A stretch of DNA of 64,000 bases. Origin: Dillenia suffruticosa (lineage: Eukaryota; Streptophyta; Magnoliopsida; Dilleniales; Dilleniaceae). The notes beneath the pieces were generated by a model. The model searched no databases, had not been told where the DNA came from, and worked only from the letters and a program-made list of their open reading frames with translations. The stretch's first letter is position 1, and the number at the start of each line of letters is the position of its first letter. The DNA is taken from the NCBI GenBank assembly GCA_033439265.1, contig JAVTVX010000002.1:15031674-15095673 (forward strand), read 5' to 3'. Of this stretch, positions 60,570-64,000 are shown piece after piece. A program made the position numbers and the translations under genes.

Positions 60570-62346
60570 ACATATTCGCCTTACCCACTTTGACAAAACT
60601 AATGAAAAATACTTCAACAAAGAGACTACATGTCTTTACTGAACCAAAATTTCTCGAATCTGAGATCTGTTTAGGGTGAGATTCACGACCCTTCGAGCCA
60701 CAGGTGCAATTTTATGACCAAAAAGTAAATTTGAAAACGTGAAACATGAACGTGGTAAAAGAAAAGAGTGCCTTTCATCAATTTTCTCCATTGTTTTTAT
60801 TAGTTGAACGACTTCCAGTCATGAGTGGGCAAGGGGCTTTACAAGTAGTTGCTTTCTTTGTCCCCAAAATGACTTTCTGTAGTATGAATATGTGTCTTCC
60901 AAAATGCAAGTTGGTGCTGTGAAAGGCAAGGCAAACCAATTGGGTCTATGGATGTTTCGTTCGGCCAGTCAAATTTGGATAATTTCTTCCACTTGTGGTT
61001 GGTTAGCCCATTAAACATAAGGTTGGATTCCATTCATACTTCAGTATGCAAGTAAATAACGTTCTTCACAAGTTGTTCACCAAAAAAAAAAAAAATGATT
61101 AATATAGCTGACTTTTCTTTGATTTATCAGAAAATTCTGGATTTAGAGTTGTATAACAGGATTAACCCTTCTTATGCAATCATAGAATAAACCGAAACAA
61201 CTAGAACTTGAACATCCTCCTTAAAAGAAACTAATTGTCTATATTATCGGTCAGACTGCATCTGCTTGTGCACATAACCTAATTATCAATTCCTTGGTAG
61301 TCTTAGGTAAAACTATGAAGTATTAAATTGAACAAACGGATTAAAAGTTGTGGTTCAAATACTAAATTTTCTTTGCTTATAATAAAATCTATGATTACCC
61401 ATATGACTCCCTCTTTTAAAAAAGCAAAAAAAAAAAAAAAAAAGTGTAAATCACAACAATTTTTTTTTTTTTGTTCAATAAAAGACTTTGGTGGGTTTAC
61501 ACACTAACTTCTAAATAAATTAAAATCATTATCAGGACTTGAAATCATACCTTGAAATAAATCTATATCAAGTACATGAACTTGGAAGCGCTATGCCTGT
61601 TTCTGCAAATTACGACCAATTATTAAGAGTAAGTGCATATGCCCATCATCAAACAATATAGCAAATATATCAACAGGTTAAATTGAATTTCTTTTGTATG
61701 AGATTGGAGAATTTATTCTATAGGTAGAGGAAGAGTTGTTATTTGTTATGCTACCTAATCACCTTTGTTAAAAAAAAAAAGAAATCTTTTGATAGATGTG
61801 AACACCAACATTAGATCCGAAAAATATATCCACATTGCACAAAGTTTTCTTCGATTAAAAAATGTGAACCTTAAGTACATGAAATTACAAAATAACATTC
61901 TTTGAATTTTTTTTGATTTATTTTTTACCAATCAGAAAAAAGAGATATTTATGTTACATTGGTGTGCTCCACTCACTAAACTTTTCCTGTGATGGGTTGT
62001 AGTTTACTAGAAAAATCTTATAATCTGATGGCACAGTAAATTTTTCCCTGGGAATTTCCCAGAATAGAGGGTCATTGGTTCGGGCGTGGCAGATAGAGAG
62101 CAAAGAAGAGAGTGATGAGTGATGCCGGGCAGTGCAGTTTTTTCTGACTTTATCATAATGTCATCTTGTGCGAGTCCAAGACACGTCGTCGTGTCAAACT
62201 CATGAACTCGTCAAAGTCATTGCAAAAGCAGCTGCGGTCTTATTTGAATTCTTAAAAGGCCAAACCTCTAGTCAACCCATCATGGATTGATCCGATAACG
62301 CATGTAAGAGAGCTTAATTAGCGCGGTGGTTACCGTGCTTAAGTGA

Positions 62347-62441
62347 GTCAATTAGTTTTAAATCAAGTGGTATAAATTTTTCTTCTCTTATAATAGATTC
62401 GGATTTGAGTTTTATTGTGAACAAAAACAAAAAAGAAAAAA
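62347..62441 (+). mobile_element. Short SINE-like element with target-site duplication
   Basis: A 95-bp insert with AAATTTTTCTTCTCTTATAA, then GATTCGGATTTGAG and an A-rich tail. ACCGTGCTTAAGTGA (62332-62346) and ACCATGCTTAAGTGA (62442-62456) flank it, a 15-bp target-site duplication with one mismatch. It shares layout with 14701-14788 and 14966-15042. Confidence 0.7.
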
Positions 62442-63841
62442 ACCATGCTTAAGTGAACTTCATTACTATAATTTTCTTCAGAAATCAGGTTTATAATTTT
62501 CTTCAAAATCAAATGTTCACATGTAACGAAACCAATGATGTGAGGTTTTCAATCAAGCTTGGAATTACTTTCAGCTGGCGGGTGGTCTTCCATCGTTGGG
62601 CCTCAATACGGAAATGCATGAAAATCAAATATATACAATGAAAGCAATTATTCCTTTCATTGGAAGTTGTCTTGAATTATGATCTTGCATGTTAATGTAA
62701 AATCGAGCTGTATTTTCATGTGAACCCTTCTAGTTCTATGTGGGTCATTTTTTGCGTCGGCGACGTGTGGTCTGGGGTGGCCGAAATCATCCTGTGAATA
62801 GCTGCGCGCAGCTTCTGCCCAAAGGCATAAACTTCTATGCTCAGTGAATGTCAGTCTGTTCTATGTTCTGCATCTTTGGCATGCGTTGGTATATATCAAC
62901 CAAATTAATTGCAATTCAGATCATAAATTATAATAATGTTTACTACCCCACATGCTTGCTGCCATGAGACCCTGCCTGCTCTATATAATTTCTACTTTAG
63001 AGTTATTATATAGAACCTAGTCTCATGACCTCATAAGGCTTTGACAGGTTCATCTGGGCAAACTACTTGAAGGTGGGGAAAATGAAGTGGTATGAAATTC
63101 TGATCTAATACATAATACTTCTACACATTTACAAAAATGCAACTTCTGATTTTTGCAAATTCATTGAACTCCCATTTTCCTTTAAGTGATAATCACCAAG
63201 ATCAACCATTTTTTCCTTTAAAATTCCTAATCACAAGTGAGATATTAAAGGATAATGTTATATTATTATTACTGTTTTTTTTTTTTTTTGGGTTAACCAA
63301 GAAATATGTCATGTTTCAGGACTTGCCCTAAAAAAGCTGAGATCGGTTTTTTCGTCTTTCCAAAATGCCCATAGCAATGTACAAGTCAAGGGGGAAAAAA
63401 AAAATTTGAGGATAATGCCCTATCATTTCATGTAAAGCAAGAGATATATTATATTTCGGATATGGTTGACATTTTTCCTAAATGCTTATCGCAAATTTCG
63501 GGATGACATCGTCCGAGCATCAATTAATTCAGTTATCCGGACATTTTAATTATTTTAAATATATACTTTTCATTATACGCAAGCAGATGAAATTTAGGCA
63601 AAGATTTATTTAAGGGGCGTTTGAATTAGGGAGAGAATTAGAATTAGGTTAAAAATTAAAAATCTTAAAAATAAGATTCAGAAGCGAAACTCATATGTTC
63701 ACTTCGATTTCGAAAACCCCATCATTTTAAGAGTTCTTTGATATTTCATTCCTAAATTTTATTCTTTTTTTATTAACCTAAACAAATGATAGAGTTTTAA
63801 TTCGACTTTTGATTTTGTTTTACTTTAATAAAACATCCCTA

Positions 63842-64000
63842 GATTACCAATGGATAGATCAGTTGGTTCAGGGATTGACGCCCTTTAATCATGGTCGGGA
63901 GTTCGATCTCTTGTGGGAACGAAAAAATTAGCATTGGGAGATTTGCCCCTCAATTGGACCCTACAAGCGGTCGACCCAGATTAGTCAGGATAAAATCTCG
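63842..64000 (+). mobile_element. tRNA-derived SINE, copy 7, cut by window end
   Basis: It has GATCAGTTGGTTCAGGGATT (A box), GGGAGTTCGATCTCTTG (B box) and GTCGACCCAGATTAGTCAGG (body). The tail lies beyond the window. This is one of the best-preserved heads of the family here. Confidence 0.8.

Larger units (their letters stand above)
54010..64000. other. Gene-poor, AT-rich repeat region
   Basis: No frame longer than about 100 codons looks coding. The region contains SINE copies, a duplicated segment, a TA run near 57258-57293 and many poly-A/poly-T stretches. The frames at 58133-58435 and 58801-59061 lack recognisable domains and were not called. Confidence 0.6.

Overview
The window is AT-rich nuclear DNA from a flowering plant, most likely a eudicot. 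The coding regions are short exons with GT-AG introns, and every recognisable protein belongs to a plant-type family: a DSP8-type phosphatase, a GUB_WAK-type receptor ectodomain, a PPPDE peptidase, Nudix hydrolase 8 and an AHA7-type plasma-membrane proton pump. The spaces between them are full of plant LINEs, tRNA-derived SINEs and microsatellites. I cannot name the species from sequence alone.

Layout. (1) 1-6526, plus strand: a PTPMT/DSP8-type dual-specificity phosphatase. Its first exon lies left of the window; intron 1 carries a decayed LINE and the next intron an Au-type SINE. (2) 6527-17081: gene-poor, repeat-rich DNA with a diverged tandem array (7851-10240), an old pair of duplicated blocks, SINEs, and one tiny signal-peptide ORF at 12401. 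(3) 17082-18023, minus: a secreted or membrane GUB_WAK-type protein with neither kinase nor RING domain; its only intron can be read through in frame. (4) 20074-34999, minus: a PPPDE/DeSI-like peptidase whose first intron is about 13.65 kb and holds several broken LINEs in the same orientation. (5) 36642-40058, minus: Nudix hydrolase 8, nine coding exons. (6) 45075-53053, minus: a full-length plasma-membrane H+-ATPase, 21 coding exons and 964 residues, with a probable spliced 5' leader up to about 53.9 kb. (7) 54.0-64.0 kb: no convincing gene; AT-rich intergenic DNA with at least five copies of one tRNA-derived SINE family and a second, shorter SINE-like element.

The five genes do not form a pathway. 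Four lie on the minus strand, but this looks like ordinary neighbourhood. I found no CRISPR array, operon, rRNA or intact tRNA gene, and no clearly new multi-gene system. The most original observations concern transposable elements (SINE families with visible target-site duplications, LINE remnants with internal duplications), a possible long upstream ORF whose stop overlaps the H+-ATPase start codon, and an 81-nt retainable intron beside a transmembrane segment. Exon boundaries were placed by eye from frame, splice dinucleotides and family similarity recalled from memory; no database search was run.
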